A stretch of DNA of 64,000 nt from Typhlomys cinereus (GCA_023101885.1 JALPQD010000016.1:9239634-9303633); one strand, 5' to 3'. Numbered from the stretch's first letter, positions 12,701 to 25,772 are shown. Notes: generated by a model not told the origin, from the letters alone. Made by a program: numbers and translations.

Positions 12701-14311
12701 TCCTAAAGACTTCTATGTGTAACATGTATTGCTACTTATGCAGGAAAGGAAGGTGGTACATCAAGCCTGTTTGTGCCTAAAATGTGTCTCTTCAAATGAT
12801 CAAGAATTTGGTGCAATTAGTTTTCTCTGGAGAATGACATCAAGGAACAGAGGGGAGAGACAGAACTTCTATTTTTATATTTCTATGTGAAATAACTTTA
12901 AAATGCCTTTACTACAGTTTACATTTAGAATTATTTTTCTAGTTAACTTTAAAAGATGATTTTTCAAATGATATTAAGCGAAGAAAATCAGACAATAAAA
13001 GGCTATATACTGTATCATCTCAATCACTTGAATTCCAAAGTAACCAAACTCATTCGTGGCAGTAAATATCAGCCACAGATTAGCTTCATGCCAAGGTGAG
13101 AATAGCGGTTGGACAACACACAGAGAGAACTTTTCCGTTTTATTTCCCCAGATGGAATCTATTGTTTTTGCATATTGTGGGTTAAATAAATTTTTATTTT
13201 TCCTGCTGCCAAGACAAATAATGGGGAATAATATTCTGAGCCTCCAATGGTGACTTGAACATAAATGTTTTCTATCCCCCCTCTTCACATTGAGTATATA
13301 TGTTATCAATGAACACATGCATGCACCAAGATAAGAAGGAATTTTAAAGCCTGATGTGCATTTCTAAGAACAGATTTTACAGTGAGTTCCGTAAGTTTTT
13401 CTTTATGATTATTTCTGCATTTAAAGGAAAAATCTTTTATTAAAAAGGATGAAAATGCTTTCTATGGAACATTTGCTCATCTGCCTCAAAAGCATTTTAT
13501 TTCTCCAGCTGCTATTAGTTTATATTGAATGCACAGTTAGATGGGTTCTCACATACACAGTCATCTCTTTCTGCTTAACTGCACATTGAGCCACGTTTCA
13601 AACAGGATAAGTTTTCAGCTTAACTGAATACTGCTTTTGATAAATGCAAGTGAATGGCTAATTCAAATATATTCAAGATGCATTATTTACAAAACTGAAA
13701 TGGCTTTTTTTCAATCTTTCAGTATCTCTTTTGCCTTTTAATTCTTTACTCTACATCTTGCTTGGTGAATAGAACAAATTCACATAAGAGTTCCAAATGT
13801 TGAGTCAAAGAAATTGGACGTGAACCGAAATTGATATTAATAACTTTGATTCGTTCTCATTAGGGTCTGTATTTTTAGGTACCAAGTCTCTACTGAGAGT
13901 TATTTATAAATTAGTCATATCCTTACATGATCCTGGTAAAAATGAAACTTAAACTAAGTAGTCTAGACAATGCACAAGAGAAATAAAAATCTATATAACA
14001 ATAAGTATGGATATTCATATTGTCTTACCCTTCTTCTTCTTCTAAGGAATATTTGACCTTTATTTTCTTGGTTCATGACCATTATCTACCAGTTAAGGTT
14101 GTGTGCAAAGAAGATTTTTATTAAGTTTAAGTAGAATATCAATAATGTTGATACATAACAGAAAAAACTGCAAAATTAGAAAAAAGGGGCCAATTGAGGC
14201 AATTGAACAAAACAAGGAATACAGAGACTGTTTTCCAAAGTTTCTCAGAAGAAAAGAAAGGGTGTCTAGTTATGTCTAATTGCCTCCACATCCCTAAGAG
14301 CAACTGGGCAC
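9701..14311. other. Long unique AT-rich segment
   Basis: No gene, RNA or confident repeat recognised in 4.6 kb. 11270-11330 keeps several CpG dinucleotides (around CACGTCGTTGTACGGC) in an otherwise CpG-poor stretch. Open frames up to 114 codons lack domains, consistent codon use or splice context. Confidence 0.5.
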
Positions 14312-14731
14312 TGCATCAGTTCCCTGTCATTGCTGTGACCAATGTCACAAATCTGGTGTTATAAAATAATGTGAGTTTATTACTGTACAATCTTGGAAGC
14401 CAAATGCCACAAGGCTGTATTTCTTCTGGAAGCTTCAAGATGGTTCTTGTTTCCTTAGCCTTCCTTCATTCACAGCCCATCCATCTTCAAGGCCAGCAGT
14501 ATTGGCCAAGTTCTATGCTTCATCATTCTGCCATTGGCTTTTCCTTTCTCTGCCCCATTTAACAACACTTGTTAATAACACCGAGCCTACCTACCAGATA
14601 ATTTTGTCAAGATTATCCTGTAACAATCTTAATTTAACTTGGTATATAGTTCTCCTTTGAAAACATAACATTCCTATGGACCCAGAGATGAAGTATGAAA
14701 ATTCTGGGGAATTATTGTTCTATTTACCACA
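14312..14731 (-). mobile_element. MLT1-like solo LTR
   Basis: The plus strand starts TGCATCAGTTCCCTGT, passes 'tctggaagcttcaaga' and 'ccatcttcaaggccagcag', and ends TTTACCACA. This is the order of a reverse-complemented MLT1 (ERVL-MaLR) LTR. It is ancient and non-coding. No convincing 5-bp duplication survives. Confidence 0.7.
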
Positions 14732-15089
14732 GAAACTACACCTATTGTGTTTGTGTCACACAGAACATGTTTCTACTGATATGTGAAGCACTCGTTCCAA
14801 GATACCAACATCATACCAAGTAGTCACACAAGTGTTAACTACATGAATCATAAAAGACACCAAGAAACTTTCAAACTTCAGTTATTTTGTATGGCTCTGT
14901 TTTGTAATAAAAATGGTAAATACTTTTATAATTATGATAGGCCTTTGTATTCTTCATTGATTCACTTGATTATAAATGTGATTCTCCATGGAATCTTTGG
15001 GGAAATTACTTTTTCTAATAGTTATAGTAAGAAATAGACAATTGAGCAAAAACTAAGGTGAAATTGTGATGTGGGGGGGGTGTGGGAGA

Positions 15090-15447
15090 GTGTATAGTGT
15101 GTGTGTACATGTTTATATATGTTCATGTGTAAGCATGGGTGCACATGGAGGCCAGAGGACAACCTAGGATATTGTTTCTCAGGCACCTTTTAAATCTTGT
15201 TTGAAACTAGTCTCTTATTAACCTAAAACTTCTACAAGTAAGTTGAGGCTTTTTGACCTGTAAACTCCATAGACTCTCTTCTTTCCAGTGGTATTTTAAG
15301 AATGCACCACCACAATTGACTATTTTAGAAATTTGTTATGGGGATCTAAACTTTATGTGTATTTAATATATATATATATTTACATATATATTATATATTA
15401 TTTGCAGGCCAAAAACTTTACCGGCTGAGCCATCTCTCCAGGCATGA
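15090..15447 (-). mobile_element. B3-type SINE
   Basis: On the plus strand it begins GT-rich, then 'catggaggccagaggacaac', 'atgcaccaccacaattgac' and 'ggctgagccatctctccagg', the reverse of a B3 body and tRNA head. An AT-dinucleotide expansion (15365-15405) sits inside it before the head. Ends are approximate. Confidence 0.75.
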
Positions 15448-15538
15448 GGCCAAATTCTTAATAAGATTATTGAATGTGTGTGTCGATCTCCAGTACTAGA
15501 TCTTGAATTTATGCCTGTCCAATTGCTTTGCAGTAATG

Positions 15539-15850
15539 AACCGACTATGGCCATTAGGTTCAACTGTCAACTTGGTCCTTGGAAAGAAAGCTTTTGAGCA
15601 CATCTGAGAGGAATTATTCATCTCTAACTGTTTGATTTGCATAACTGGTGTGTAAAGTCTCAGTGTATAGTGAAACCATTCTTCGGGCAAGTGGACAAGA
15701 TAGAGAGAGCTAGTCAGCTTTTTGGTAAAGCTGTTGCCAAGCTACCATGCATGGGTCCTTGCTTTCTGCTCTTGCTGTGGATATGATATAGTCAACTCCT
15801 TGAATCCGGCTGGTAATTCTTCTGCCATGATGGAATCCTCTTGTTCCCCT
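15539..15850 (+). mobile_element. ORR1-like MaLR LTR (degenerate)
   Basis: Starts near 'tgaaccgactatggc', then 'caactgtcaacttgg', with later 'gctcttgctgtggatatga' and 'gccatgatgga'. These phrases follow the order of rodent ORR1 LTRs. The 3' part is unclear and runs toward the next LTR. Confidence 0.6.
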
Positions 15851-15954
15851 AAGCTGTTTGGGTCCAGTGTTTACTATGGCAGCAGAGTTGTGAGGCTAAG
15901 ATGCCCACTATCCCATTTACTGTATATGTTACTAATTGTGTCTCCTTTCTAAAT

Positions 15955-16320
15955 CAGATGCTGCTATATAATGTTTCTGTCATGAGATGTGTCCCCCACA
16001 GTGTTTGGTAAGGTCATGACACCTTTAGAAGGTAGAGACTTGTGGGAGGAAAGAAACACAGAGGGTGGGCCTTGAGGTGGGTTAGTCCCACCACACTTCT
16101 GGGAGAGATCTGGCCTAGCAGTTGGCAATCTTGCAGCTCTCCGCCTCCTGGCTGAGTGTGGTTTAGCCTGTTTCCAGCTTCTGCCTTCAGCCACACTGCC
16201 TCTGCTATGAAAAGACATATCTCGCCTCTGAAATTGTAAACTGAATAAATCTCCCTTTCTCCCTTAAGTTCTTTGACTTTGGGTGTTCTCTCTCTTAGCA
16301 ACACAAGAGTAACTAATATA
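15955..16320 (+). mobile_element. MT-like MaLR LTR
   Basis: Contains 'tgtttctgtcatgagatg', 'tcccccacag', 'gtgggccttgagg', a late AATAAA (about 16243), and the terminus 'agtaactaata'. These are the landmarks of rodent MT LTRs. It sits directly downstream of an ORR1-like LTR in the same orientation. No internal retroviral sequence remains. Confidence 0.75.
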
Positions 16321-16439
16321 GTTTCTTTTTAAGGAAGACTGTGGATCTGTTTCAGCCAGTGGTTCTTAGTGATGATCATGTTGCCTGTCACTTTCATTAT
16401 CTGGACCGAAATGTTGACTTTACATTTGACTCTTTGTTT

Positions 16440-16850
16440 TAATTTTTGAATTTTTCCAATTTTTTATTTTTATTGTTTATTAAGAATTTCTTCACATATA
16501 AATGAAATGAATTTACGTCTATGCCACCTTCTCCTCCTCTCTCTTTCCCTCCTCATCCACCCTTCCCTCCCTTCACCAACCAGTCTCATCCATCCTACCC
16601 TCATGTCTGTCTGCATTTGTGGACCTTAGGGCTCCCTTTGGGGTTCCATACTAGTAAAAGACCAGGCCTCTGTGGTAGCATATGTGGCTCTTTAGTGGGT
16701 AAACGCACAGTTGGGGAAGCTTATCCAGCACCTGCCTCAAATATTCTCTCTGCGTATAGTTTTTTCTCTTACAAGCAAATTTATCCATTTATTAATATAT
16801 TAGTACCAAGAAAGGAAGAACAATCACTTTTGGCAAAGGTCTTGTTTTCA
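16440..16850 (-). mobile_element. Old L1 3' UTR remnant
   Basis: A T-rich start ('ttttttatttttattg') and a CT-rich block (16530-16600) precede sequence like an L1 3' UTR read backwards. It is older and more diverged than the L1 tails at 771-1799 and 26697-27276. Confidence 0.5.
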
Positions 16851-19800
16851 TAGCAAACTCTTTTCCTTAGCTTTGTGTTCCTTATTTTTGTTTCACTATT
16901 ATTTGCAATTCTTCCCCATGCATTACAAGCAAAAAGGGTCTAGTGCCTTTAATTGCGAGGAAAGTGAGATGTGTCCTGACAGTGACAGCAATTGAACGTG
17001 TCACCTGTCAGCCTACCTGATATGCTTAGGACAGTGAGCACCGTTTATCAGACCAGGCCTCAGGCTCCTTATCAAATGCCAAGGAATCAAGGGATAACTG
17101 GGCCCTGATCATTATGAAGATATTACCTTGCAGGTTTGAGCAGGGAGGGCTGCTTACAACTGCCCTGACTTTCTGGCCACAGGGTCAGAGTTAACAATGC
17201 CCAGCTTGCCACTCTCAGAGTGTCTCCCAAGTGGCTTGTTTCCCTAACAGTGAATCACCCATTATTCTGTTTAGCATGTGCAGGGATGCTGCAAATATTG
17301 AGATTCAGAGTTTTCACTGGGGCTTGAGCTAGAAAACAAGAAATAATGACAAAGTGAAAAAAAAGTATTCATGATTTTATTCACAGAATATCCTTTGCTT
17401 TTTTTCCAGTGGAATCCTATGGCCTGGGTCTTCAATTCTCAATTTTAAACATTGTTGTAATTGCTATTATTCAGATGTACACAGAGGCATTGTTTTCAAG
17501 GTGCCATGGCCATTGCTACCTCTGTGTTTGCCCGATGGTTATTGCTTCAGTCTTTGACTATCTGTTCTAGGCTTAGAGGCCCCCATAATGGCCTTCATGG
17601 AAGACAGTGGGATAGGAGTGGGGTTAGTGGAGATCTTTAAGTCACTGGGAGCATGACCTTGAGGAAGATCTTTGTCCTCTTGGTCCCTTCCAGTCTTTTT
17701 CTGCTTTTTGACTAATGAGATGAGTGATTGGCTCATCCTACCATGACGTGCTGATCTCATTACAGTCTCTAAGTTATGATGTCACACATCATATGGTTCT
17801 GGAGTTTCCAGAACCATGAGACACACTAAATCTCTTTTTATGAGCATAATTGTTTGGGATACTTTGCTAAAATGATAGAAAACTGACCAATCCAAAAATT
17901 ATTCATCTAAATGTGGAATTTTGGAGTTTGCTCTTAGCTTCCGTAATTTATTGTTTGCTCATACTTGTTTGAGATGATGCTTTGAGAACAGTGATCATTC
18001 ATGATTTCTGTATAAGATAAGTCTTGATTAGGACATAAAGTATCAGGATGTTCCCTACTTGATCGAATATTACCGTCTTATAATGGCTGCAGGATGAATT
18101 TTAACAATCTCAGCTATGGACAGTAGTTTATAGATGAAGTTAGGATGTTTGGGTGAGAGAAGAAAATCAGAAAAAAGAAAAATGGGCAGGCAGCAATGTA
18201 AACTTTATGCATAACTGTGGCTGAAATTACTGAATGCAAATCCAGGGAACCCAATACATAACACCTGCACCCCAATTTGGATTTGGCTTTTATATTTATG
18301 ATTTGATAATCTCTCTAGCATCATCTCCAGACCAACAGTTATAAGTCAGTTGAAAGCAAAACAGATTTTATAGATAAATATAGGAAGAGACAACTGATTG
18401 CTTCTGGGTATGCTTTGTGCCTAGTAGTTGTCCAATATAAATATTTGACAAATTCTGTGCCTTGCAATTCCTGAAAGAACATTACAAACATCATTTCATC
18501 CTGGTTCATCCTCAGTCAAGCGAGCATTACAAAGAGTGGCTTAGTGTAATCCTCTGCTTCGGATCAGCAGAATCATTAGCTCACACATGTGGAAAGGAGC
18601 AAATACAGGGCTACTGGTGAGGACTCAAACCTGCTTCTGTTGTTCCCACTCCCCGACCCCAGGCAAGGCAGGGATGCCAGCTTAGGTTCAGATTTAAGAA
18701 GAGGTCATATCACAGAACAGCCCCAACATGACTTCACTTGCCTAGGGCAAAGCAAATTGGACCACTGTTTGGAGTGTGCAAGGTATGGCAAATGTGACTG
18801 TATGTATTAATTTAGAATGAAAAAATTCACAGCCTAAAAACTATGTAGAGAGGAATATCAGTATGCTTTGTTGCGGGGGTTACAAATCATAGAAATATGT
18901 AGTTCTGAAGCTAGGAGGTTGATTTTTTTTTCTTAAGGAACATATCCTTTAGAAACAAAAATAGCGAAGCTGTTTATGTTCACATAGATCTACAGTTTTG
19001 TTTATGGCATATCCAATCCAAGAAGAAAAATAGAAAAATAAAGGTGAGGATATGGAATAGTAATTAGCTCTTGAAAAGAATAAGGCTAGTTTTATCTTTT
19101 AGGCAAAGTGAGAGAAAACATTAACAAAAACCATCTACTCTGATTCTGTATATGGAATGTCCAAAACAGACAATTCCATAGAGAAAAAAGTAGACTAAGA
19201 GTTTCCAAAGGATAAAGGGAGAAGTATGAAGGGAGGGGAATGACTTCTAATAGCTTGAGAGATTTTTTTAAGCTGACAAAAATGTTTTAAAATTGTGTTA
19301 ATAATTAAGTGAATCTTGGATCCCCAAATAAGGGATATTACTTCATTTATTTGGAATTCATAACAGAATGTTGCTGGTAGATGGAAATATAAATGATATT
19401 TGTATGTTGACTTATATCCTGAAGATTTTATAGGTTCATTTACTAAACCTGACAGGTTCGTTTTACATTAGTTGTGATATTTCATGTAGGCAGATATATT
19501 TTATTGATTCATTCTACTTTTTTTTTCAAATCCCCCTGTATATTTTCCTTTTATGTTACTATTTTCCTGGACAATAGAATATTGAATAAACTTTTTAAGA
19601 ATCAACATTCTCACATTGTTCTCAACTTTGGAGGCAAACACTTGATCTTTAGTATATGTGTATTGCTATATGAAAGTTTTTCATAAACGTTTGTGCTACC
19701 TTTCTGCCCGTCATGAGCTAATCAGGATATCAGTAAGAAATAGCAATATTGAGTCAGAATTTCAAAGGCTTTAGTTCACAGTTCATAGACTTCATTGATT

Positions 19801-20745
19801 TTGGAGACATGATAAGGAAGAATATGAATGTAAAGTATGTGTTGGTGGAGGGATGGTACCTTCTTCCCGGTTGCAGTAGGCCAAAAGAATAAGGAACAGA
19901 TAATCTCTGGACAAGCCTCCAGAGATTTTGCTTCTCTTTATAAGGCCCCGTCTCCTAAGGTTTTCACCAGCCTCCTACCAGAATCTCAAGCCTGGGAACC
20001 AAGAGTTTAGCACCTGAGTATATAGGGACATTTAGGACCCAAACCATAGCTTAGATCTTTATTGAGTTGATAAAATTTTATTCTACTTCCCACTTCATAT
20101 TTTGTATAAGCACTTAGGGTTGAAACTAGGCAAACACTATTTTTAAAGATAATCATGTGACTTTTTAGTCTTAGTGGATGACATAACAAATTGCTCTTGA
20201 AATTCTGAAACAAATGTGCATTTATGGAATATATCCTATTTAATTATGAGCAATGATCTTTATGTGTTCTGGGACTTGATTTTCTAACATTTTATAAAAC
20301 ATGCATTATTTATGTTTCTAATTTTTGCAAATACCATTTAGCAAAGACATGTGGTAGGATTTTTCATTGCATCAAGTTTTCTTTCACTTACACTCTTGCT
20401 GTAAACTCATTTCTTCATTTACTAATGTGTACTAAATGAGAGTATAACCAAGAGAAATAATTCATATACAGACAAAATACATTTAACAAGGAGAAGCAAG
20501 AAATGGTTCATGAGTAGGGTAAGTATATGTGTCTATCAAAGCAGCTATGAAGTATTTTACTGGACAGTTTGCCTCATCTGTATGATGTACCAGCTGCATG
20601 CTAACATCCAGCTTTATGAAATTAATGTAGGTGTCATGACAAAGGAACTGAGATGAGAAAACAAGCTACTTAACTGAGATACAGCCTTTCATTTTGTTCT
20701 CTAGGGATTAGAATTTCTAAACGTTTTATGAGAAAGGGAAGGAGA
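16851..20745. other. Unique DNA
   Basis: No gene or confident repeat. 16920-17310 is less AT-rich and has GATA-like TTTATCAG and CTTATCA plus an E-box CACCTGTCA. The rest is AT-rich. Short open frames (for example 17539-17760 minus, 18589-18810 plus) carry no recognisable domains. Confidence 0.45.
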
Positions 20746-20749
20746 GAGA

Positions 20750-20880
20750 AAGGGAAATGGTCAGAGGACAACTTTGGAAGTTGATTCTCTCCTTCTACTA
20801 TGTGATCTCTGGGATCAAAATGAGGTCACCAAGTTAGCCTGCAGGTGCCTTTCCCAGTGAGCCATCAGGCTGCTGTAAAC
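20750..20880 (-). mobile_element. B3A/B2-like SINE fragment
   Basis: The plus-strand order 'gtcagaggacaactttgg', 'gttgattctctccttctac', 'agtgagccatcaggctgc' is the reverse of a B3A-type SINE ending in its tRNA-derived head. The A-rich tail side is decayed. Confidence 0.7.
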
Positions 20881-21464
20881 CTGAGTAATAGAGCTTCCAG
20901 CCTTAGTTTCTTCTCATCCTGTGTTAAAGGAAGATCTATCAAGTAAGAGTGATTATTTTCTGGAAATCACCCTTAGACTTTCTATTTTCATGATCCTAGT
21001 TTTTTTTTTCCATTTTTAAGTCAGTTGGACTCCTCTTATCTCCCTGAAACTCTGCCTGTGGCCCTCTCCTGGAAGGTAGCTTTCTGAGAATCAGATCAGT
21101 GTTCTGATACACAGAAAGTACAATCCAAAGAACGAAGTAGGCTCTCAGGAAAAGCTGATAATTCTTTCAAAGCTGTTGTGATACATATCTGTAGACAGCC
21201 TACCACTTCTTTTCACACCATACTTTGCTCGACCTAAATGATGCCCAAGACACAATTAGGAACTCAGTCCCAGGGCACTCCTTGCAGTATAAAGACAGAA
21301 GAGTTCCTCTCACCAAATTACTAAGGAACAATAAAAGTTTGCTTATTTTTCAGAAAAAAAGGATCACTTTGTTATTAGTAAAACTATGCTGAACAGCTGA
21401 ATGTCCCCTAAGCTAAAATGGGAGCTAAATAATGAGCAGTGGTCTTCTTGGTGTTTCTAATGAG

Positions 21465-21508
21465 AGAGAGAGATAGAGACAAGAGAGAGAGAGAAAGAGA
21501 GAGAGATA
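21465..21508. repeat. (GA)n-rich microsatellite
   Basis: A purine tract of GA repeats with small interruptions. Confidence 0.85.
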
Positions 21509-22193
21509 AAGTAGGGAAGATGTCACCCAGCTCTGAACATTTTAAGGATGATGAAATATTTTAAGATTGATGAAAAAATGACTTCATTATGGTAAAGATT
21601 GCTGCTCCTCTTGTGTAACTTTTGCTATAATTTGCTTTTTAAATGCTCTATGGGGAAGGCAGACTCTCAGAACAAACTGCTATTAATATTTAGCACACAT
21701 AAACACACTCCAAAAATATTAGGCCCTTATGTTTTTATGAAGTCTTTATAGAAAAGAAAAGACAAGTCTACAAGCAAAGTCACACTTGCAAATAAGAAGA
21801 GGCAGTCTTAACTACAGCGACTCAGAGGACTGAGTTTGCTATTATTTTGTCTGCAATTTTTGTTATTTTTATGTCTGCAGTGAATAACTGCTTAGGTCAC
21901 TGGAGAATGATGCCAATCTTCTTATGATTTTTATATTTGGTTGTGTTGGTTGGTGGTCACTATTTGTCATTACATGTAATCTGGCTTTAATCACTTCTCA
22001 TCATTGTAGATCATTTCATTATAGGTCCTTTTCCACTCTATTATTTACCACAGTGTGGAGCATAGGGAGTATTATGGGAAAATCTCCCCCTTTCCCCCTT
22101 CACCTTCAGTCCAATTGGCAATGAATTAGCTTTATAAACACCAGAATTCTTGCATTCATTCCTTGCATATAGCAGCCCTGGGCACACAAGTAG

Positions 22194-22277
22194 TAGTTCA
22201 ATTGTGATCAGGTTACATGTTGACTAGCAGGACACTAGTTCAATTGTGATGGGGTTACACGTTGATAAGCAGGACAC
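22194..22277. repeat. 42-bp tandem duplication
   Basis: Two adjacent copies (22194-22235 and 22236-22277) both start TAGTTCAATTGTGAT and end AGCAGGACAC. They differ at about 4 of 42 positions. Confidence 0.9.
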
Positions 22278-23266
22278 ATTTGTTTGGCACTCTCACAACA
22301 TTTAGATGTAAAATAACATTTGCCAGCAAAAACAGTGCAGAAGGCCAAATGCAAAGCATTCTGTAAAGACTTCTGTTTTAAGTCTCACTACCCATGCCAA
22401 AAGAATGAATCAGAGCATGGTGAAGAACTAGGGAAATGCTGAGATGGTCAGCAATCAACACCTTAGGGCTCGAAGTGGAGACAGGTAGAAGTATAAGAAG
22501 GAGCATCTTAAAGTGCCCAAATCTCAGGAGCAGCAGCTGTCTAAAACTGATTTGGATTTCAGCCATTTTTTCTTGTTTCCCTCTGTAACCCACAACAGAA
22601 TATACATAATTTATTGAGTCGCATGGATAATAAAAATTTGTATAGTTTGTATAAGGTAGCTGTGATTTGGGGTGGAAACACAACCTTCACTACACACAGT
22701 TGTGAAGATTAAATAGGACCCTGGGTTAGAATATGAAGAGAAAATATAATCATGGCATAGCTTAAGAGCTCATGTGCCTCTGGCCCCACACATCTGCAGT
22801 GGTCACCTAACTTAGTTCTCTGCCAATGCCCTCTTCACACTTAGATAGCACACATAACACACCTGATGAAATTATCCTTCATAAAGTCCCCAGGAACTCT
22901 GGGGGATCTTGCCTAGCTTCATTTTTCTGTCCTTTAAGAATTCACAATGCGCTGTAAGAGTCTTGATAGATAATTAGCAGATTCCATTCAATTTATCAGT
23001 CTCTTCAAATTTTATACAGATGGTCTTTGGCCATACTCAGTAGAAAGCACACTTTGGATCTTAGTCCTTCTTGAGGCCTGTAAAGTGCCCCCTGGATGAT
23101 TGCTGGGCAGCGACAGGGAGCCACAGCTTCCATCTGCTTCAGGGTCACTAGAGTACTCAACAGAACTCTTCAAGGCCCTGTTTTATTTACAAATTGGTTT
23201 GGATAAGGGCAATACCCTCTAGATATTTTCTAATGCTTTCCAGGTAAGTTATAAAAGATAGTCAAG

Positions 23267-23319
23267 ATATTTTACATGTAAAATATACTGCCTATGAAAT
23301 GACTTTGCCTACATGTAGG
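23267..23319. other. Two palindromes sharing core TACATGTA
   Basis: 23267-23286 is a perfect 20-bp palindrome (ATATTTTACA then its complement). 23308-23319 is the perfect 12-bp palindrome CCTACATGTAGG. Their centres are 37 bp apart. No function is assigned. Confidence 0.85.
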
Positions 23320-23718
23320 TTAATGTAAATGTTCTGCACATGTTTAAGTTAAGAAATGCCAAGCTATCATGTTTGATGTTTTAGGTGGCATAAATCATTT
23401 AAAACTTATAGTATTTCTAAGCCATTTCTTGAAAGTAGCTACATCAGAAAGTGAGAGCTGTCTGTGTAAAGATTTATTTATGCTTTGATACGTTGAAGAC
23501 AATATTTTTCTACGTGACTTTCTGTTCATGTATCCCCTTCAGCTGAAAGTAATGATTACTGAGCACTAATAAAGCAAAACTGATCATGGAGTGACTGGAA
23601 AATACTCTTTGAAATACTCAATACTTTAAGATCTTTAACTTTATGTCCATTAAAATGTAAAGTAGCTACAATCTTTCCATGTGTGACATAAGGCTCCTTA
23701 GAAAAGCCATGAATTAAG

Positions 23719-23800
23719 TTGGGGATGTGATTCAGTGGTAGAGCACTTGGCCTGCCATTTGTTGTGCTGGGCTCAATTCTCAGCACTATATAAAAATTAG
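23719..23800 (+). mobile_element. ID element (SINE)
   Basis: 'ttggggatgtgattcagtgg' followed by 'agagcacttggcctgcc' and 'ctcaattctcagcac', then an A-rich tail. This is the tRNA-Ala-derived ID/BC1-type SINE of rodents. The A-box region (TGATTCAGTGG) is close to canonical, while the B box is decayed. Confidence 0.85.
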
Positions 23801-24057
23801 TGAATAAAAATGTTTTGAACAATAAATCAATTGATCTATCACCCAATAGAGAACTTAAGCATTTCTTGGAGCTTATATATACTGCCTTGCAGAGTTCACT
23901 GCTAGCTAACTTTCCTGTTAGCTGATATCATTTCATTAGGGAGACCTACCTTGACCATGTTGTATATAGAAAAATGTCACAACATCCCAGGCACCTGTCT
24001 TCCTTTGTGGCTCTTTCTAAGTAATCACTTCATATTAGTGTGATTTTCTGACAAAAT

Positions 24058-24456
24058 ATGGCAGTTTCAGAAGTCAAGCTGACAACTGAATACTAAACCT
24101 TTAGGCATATCTATGAGGAAATCCTTGGCTAAAGCAGGTCTGTAGAAGATTATCTAATTGATGTGGGATGACCAGTCTAAAGAAAGTGGGAACATTTCCT
24201 GGGCAGGTGGCTAAGATAGAGAGAACTAATTGGAAGGCTAGTAAGTTGTCAGACAGAAAGATGCATATCTGCCTTGGCTCTAATGCCCCTGCTCGAGATG
24301 GTGTGGTCAGCTCCCCTTGATCCTGATGCTCATGTGACTTCTCCCACCATGAAGATCAACTATAACCTGTAATGTTGAGCATGAATAGAAATCATCTTTA
24401 CCTTGTAACTTGTCTGTATCTCGTGTTTATTAAAGCAAATCCTTGAAATTAAGACA
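24058..24456 (+). mobile_element. ORR1-like MaLR LTR
   Basis: Landmarks in order: 'gtcaagctgacaactg', 'attgatgtgggatgacc', 'acatttcctgggcaggtgg', 'accatgaagatcaactataa', terminal 'attaagaca'. This matches the order of ORR1 LTRs. Solo, with no internal region. Confidence 0.7.
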
Positions 24457-25370
24457 TTTCAGTACCAAATAAATGAGATGTTGTTATGAAACCAAGACAT
24501 CAATGTAAGTGTCCCTATGCATTCAAGGTTACCGGAAAGCAGAAACACCATTTTTTTATCTTCTCTCCCCCAGCAATATAAATAGCATGATGGACAGTAT
24601 GCAGTTGTTGAAAGTCCACAAGGTGCTAATGCTCAGAAAGTGGGTACTGGATGTGATAATCTCTCAGGTTCACTTGTCTCACCTTTTCTTATCTATCACA
24701 TCTTGTCATATTCTAAAATGATCCCAGAATCAACCATTTGGTCTTATGACTAGTCAAATTCAGATATCTTGCTAGATCTTTAATTAATGTCAGTAACTTT
24801 GATTTAATTAAGCAAAGGCACAGAAAAGTTTCTTTGGTTCCTTACCCTCCTGCATACTCAGCCCCCAGCATGGTAAACCTGACTGTGGTATCCACACGGC
24901 ATTTCTATTCTCATTTCTTTAGAAGTCTGGTGTAATCACAGATGCCATTATTATTAAAATTTTATGAAACTCATGCTAATGGCATAGTTGCTGTGGTATA
25001 AATGGTGTGACATACAGAGTGTCACAAACACTGAAGAACTCAACTGAGAGAACATATAACCTTGGGTAAGGATTGTGTTCACAATAATGGCTCTGACTTG
25101 TTAAGTATAATCTTAGGTTCTGACATCATTACTCTGCCCTTAACCTCAAAATATTGATAAGTGGAAATAATGCATTATGCACATATATAATATGCATATG
25201 TGTACATATATGTATGTATCATAGGTATAAATGTTCATTTAATCACATAATCTACGAGAATTGCTATTATTACCACTAATCATCGTAGAGTTGTCTTCAC
25301 TGTATGTACTGGGCCTGGCTTGTGGTTGATTCAGTCAATATTTGAGAATACTGAAAATTCTGTTTGTATC

Positions 25371-25772
25371 TGTGATGAGTTGGTATTGATTGTCAACCTA
25401 ATTCCTAGAAGGCAAGACTCCAGGCCTAACTCGGAGGTATTCTAAAAATTAAGTTTAGCCTCTGGGCACGCTCATGAGAGACTGACTCAATTGCACAATG
25501 AATGTGAGAAGATCCAGCCAGTTGTGTGCATGTAAAACATGACTGCAAGGACAAAGAAAGTGAGCTAAACTCTAGCAAGCAAGCAAGCATTGGAATTTGC
25601 CATTTACTGTTGCAGAGGTGATTTGATGTGACTAGTTACTCTGGGCTTCTGTTCTTGTGGTTCTCTTGCTAGGATGGATTGTAATTTGGAATTGTGAGCT
25701 GAAATTAAACCCTTTCCCTCTAAGTTATTTGTGTCAGTTATTTTATTGCAACAACATGTAATGAACTAAAAT
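25371..25772 (+). mobile_element. ORR1/MT-like MaLR LTR
   Basis: Starts TGTGATGAGTTGGTATTGAT, has 'tttagcctctgggcacgc', 'gaagatccagcc', 'gtgagctgaaattaaaccct', and ends 'gtaatgaactaaaata'. MaLR LTR landmarks in plus orientation. CpG and AATAAA positions are decayed. Confidence 0.75.

Noticed and set aside
22760..23200. Possible processed pseudogene
   Set aside because: A moderately GC-rich stretch with no long frame, no poly(A) and no flanking duplication that I could find.
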